From: Chitinophagaceae bacterium C216
GTDB lineage: Bacteria; Bacteroidota; Bacteroidia; Chitinophagales; Chitinophagaceae
NCBI GenBank assembly: GCA_028485475.2
Contig: CP144143.1
Span: 1,612,001 to 1,676,000, forward strand
Direction of reading: 5' to 3'
DNA length: 64,000 nt
The translations under genes were made by a program, and so were the position numbers. The notes beneath the pieces are model-generated. The model worked only from the letters and a program-made list of their open reading frames with translations. It had not been told where the DNA came from and ran no database searches. Below are positions 62,724-64,000 of the stretch, piece after piece; the first letter of the stretch is position 1; the number at the start of each line of letters is the position of its first letter.

Positions 62724-64000
62724 ATGTTTCGCATCATATTCTTGTTGGTGATGGGCATATTGGTTGGGTTGAATATGCAAGCACAACATCCTGCTCCTAA
62801 TCTTCGTAGTAATTATAGAGAAAAGTTGGTTCCAGTGATTCCGGGCCAGCCTTATCAGCTTGATACGCTCAGTATTATCCCCTCTTCATTTTCTATAGAC
62901 GGTGTTGATACTTCATACTATTTACTGGATTATGTGAATGCTGTTTTATATTGGAAGAAATCGCCGTCCGATTCTGCGGTGAAAGTAATGTATCGGGTAT
63001 TCCCCGTATCATTAAATATAAAAACTCAGGGAAGAAATTTTGATAGTATTGTCTATTACGCTGCAGCGCCTATTCCCCCGCCTGTTTCGGAAAGGGTAGG
63101 GGGTGGTGGTTTGTTTAACTTCGGAACTATCAATGCGCAAGGAAGTTTCGGTCGGCAAATAGGTTTTGGATCTCATCAAGATGTGGTGTTGAATTCAGAA
63201 TTGAACGTTCAGTTGAGTGGTATGCTAGCAGATAGCATCGAGTTGCAGGCTGCTATTACAGATAATAATATAGCCATACAACCAGAGGGGAATACGCAGC
63301 AATTGAATGAGTTTGATGAAGTGTATATACGCTTCAAAAAACGAAACTGGCAGTTGAATATTGGGGATATGGACCTGAGAGAGGAAAAAAGTTATTTTCT
63401 GAACTTTTATAAAAGATTGCAAGGGATTTCCTTTCAGACTATCAATAACATCTCGCGCAACACTCTTGCGCATACGCTTGTAAGTGCCTCTATTGCTAAA
63501 GGTAAGTTTACGCGTAATGTATTTCAAGGACTGGAAGGTAATCAAGGTCCTTACCGCCTTTCGGGGGCTAATGGCGAATTGTTTTTTATCGTACTGGCCA
63601 ATACGGAGCGTGTGTTTATTGATGGCGAATTGCTGAAACGAGGAGAGGACCTGGATTATGTAATCAATTATAATACCGCTGAAATTACCTTTACGCCCCG
63701 ACGTATGATTACAAAGGATTCGCGTATTCAGATAGAATTCGAGTACGCAGATCGCAATTTTTTAAATACCAATCTGTATGCCATGCAGCAGGTGAATTTT
63801 GGGGAAAAATTGCGGCTAAGTATTGGCTACTTTAATAATACAGATGCGAAAAACTCTTCTATTAATCAGGTGCTCGATGCCCAGCAAAAGCAGTTTCTGT
63901 TTAATATAGGAGATAGTGTGCATAAAGCTTATTATCCATCTGCGGTGCACGATACGCTTGGACCGGGAAAAATTTTGTATGAGTTGGTGCAGGATACAGT
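62724..64000 (+). CDS. Large secreted/outer-membrane protein of unknown function (3' truncated by the window edge)
   Basis: An uninterrupted frame runs from the ATG at 62724 to the right edge (425 codons seen). The N-terminus MFRIIFLLVMGILVGLNMQAQ is a signal peptide. The mature part shows alternating strand-like segments. A distinctive region near residues 270-345 has PYRLSGANGELFFIVLANTE, VFIDGELLKRGEDLDYVINY and EITFTPRRMI, followed by IQIEFEYADRNF. This recalls repeated domains of very large Bacteroidota surface proteins, but I cannot name the family with confidence. Export is inferred from the signal peptide. It starts 31 nt after the prp terminator, with the imperfect box TCTGTTTG before it. 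Confidence 0.8.
   Translation, partial: MFRIIFLLVMGILVGLNMQAQHPAPNLRSNYREKLVPVIPGQPYQLDTLSIIPSSFSIDGVDTSYYLLDYVNAVLYWKKSPSDSAVKVMYRVFPVSLNIKTQGRNFDSIVYYAAAPIPPPVSERVGGGGLFNFGTINAQGSFGRQIGFGSHQDVVLNSELNVQLSGMLADSIELQAAITDNNIAIQPEGNTQQLNEFDEVYIRFKKRNWQLNIGDMDLREEKSYFLNFYKRLQGISFQTINNISRNTLAHTLVSASIAKGKFTRNVFQGLEGNQGPYRLSGANGELFFIVLANTERVFIDGELLKRGEDLDYVINYNTAEITFTPRRMITKDSRIQIEFEYADRNFLNTNLYAMQQVNFGEKLRLSIGYFNNTDAKNSSINQVLDAQQKQFLFNIGDSVHKAYYPSAVHDTLGPGKILYELVQDT

Noticed and set aside
1-64000. CRISPR arrays, insertion sequences, prophage or integrase genes, defence systems
   Set aside because: No regularly spaced repeats, transposase, integrase or phage structural genes were seen on either strand.

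Overview
The window looks like a chromosome segment of a Bacteroidota bacterium, most likely family Chitinophagaceae. The signs are a SusC/SusD pair preceded by an ECF sigma factor and a FecR-type anti-sigma factor, lipoproteins with Bacteroidota-style lipoboxes, TAnnTTTG (-7) promoter boxes, weak Shine-Dalgarno sequences, DUF4292 and DUF983 proteins and a moderately AT-rich composition. The family assignment is an inference from gene style; no marker search was possible.

Layout. (1) Positions 1-13.9 kb, all on the + strand: a pectin/hexuronate catabolic cluster. It holds a left-truncated GH28 polygalacturonase, a GH105 unsaturated uronyl hydrolase with an extra C-terminal domain, a lipoprotein that is a stand-alone copy of that domain, then UxaB, UxaA, UxaC, KduD, KduI, KdgK, KdgA and an ExuT-like transporter. 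Galacturonate goes UxaC-UxaB-UxaA to KDG. Unsaturated uronate from GH105 goes KduI-KduD to KDG. KdgK and KdgA finish to pyruvate and glyceraldehyde-3-phosphate. (2) 13.9-32.6 kb: mixed housekeeping genes (DUF983, MurF, IspF, Dut, DUF4292 lipoprotein, EnvC-like activator, PaaE-like reductase, Tex, IscA/SufA-type protein, methyltransferase, glutamine cyclotransferase, EamA transporter, LLM oxidoreductase, phosphohexomutase, DUF481 protein, SmpB, AccD, MacB-type permease). (3) 32.7-39.8 kb, - strand: ECF sigma, FecR, SusC and SusD without any degradative enzyme beside them. (4) 40.0-53.9 kb, - strand: a complete 14-gene nuoA-N complex I operon ended by a perfect 13-bp hairpin. nuoF has one extra base in a run of eight G and is out of frame as given, and NuoG is a short form. 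(5) 54.0-58.8 kb: TPR protein, PstS-like lipoprotein, small membrane protein, NodB-type deacetylase and TatD. (6) 58.8-62.7 kb: tRNA-Ser(GGA) and a prpB-prpC-prpD 2-methylcitrate cluster. (7) 62.7 kb to the right edge: the start of a large secreted or surface protein that runs off the window.

Most of the window is ordinary. The best leads are the duplicated domain in the pectin cluster, the nuoF G8 frameshift, a group of genes whose -7 box lies only 4-8 nt before the start codon, a perfect palindrome upstream of uxaC, and a hairpin plus short reading frame before tatD. No CRISPR array, insertion sequence, prophage or recognisable defence system was seen.
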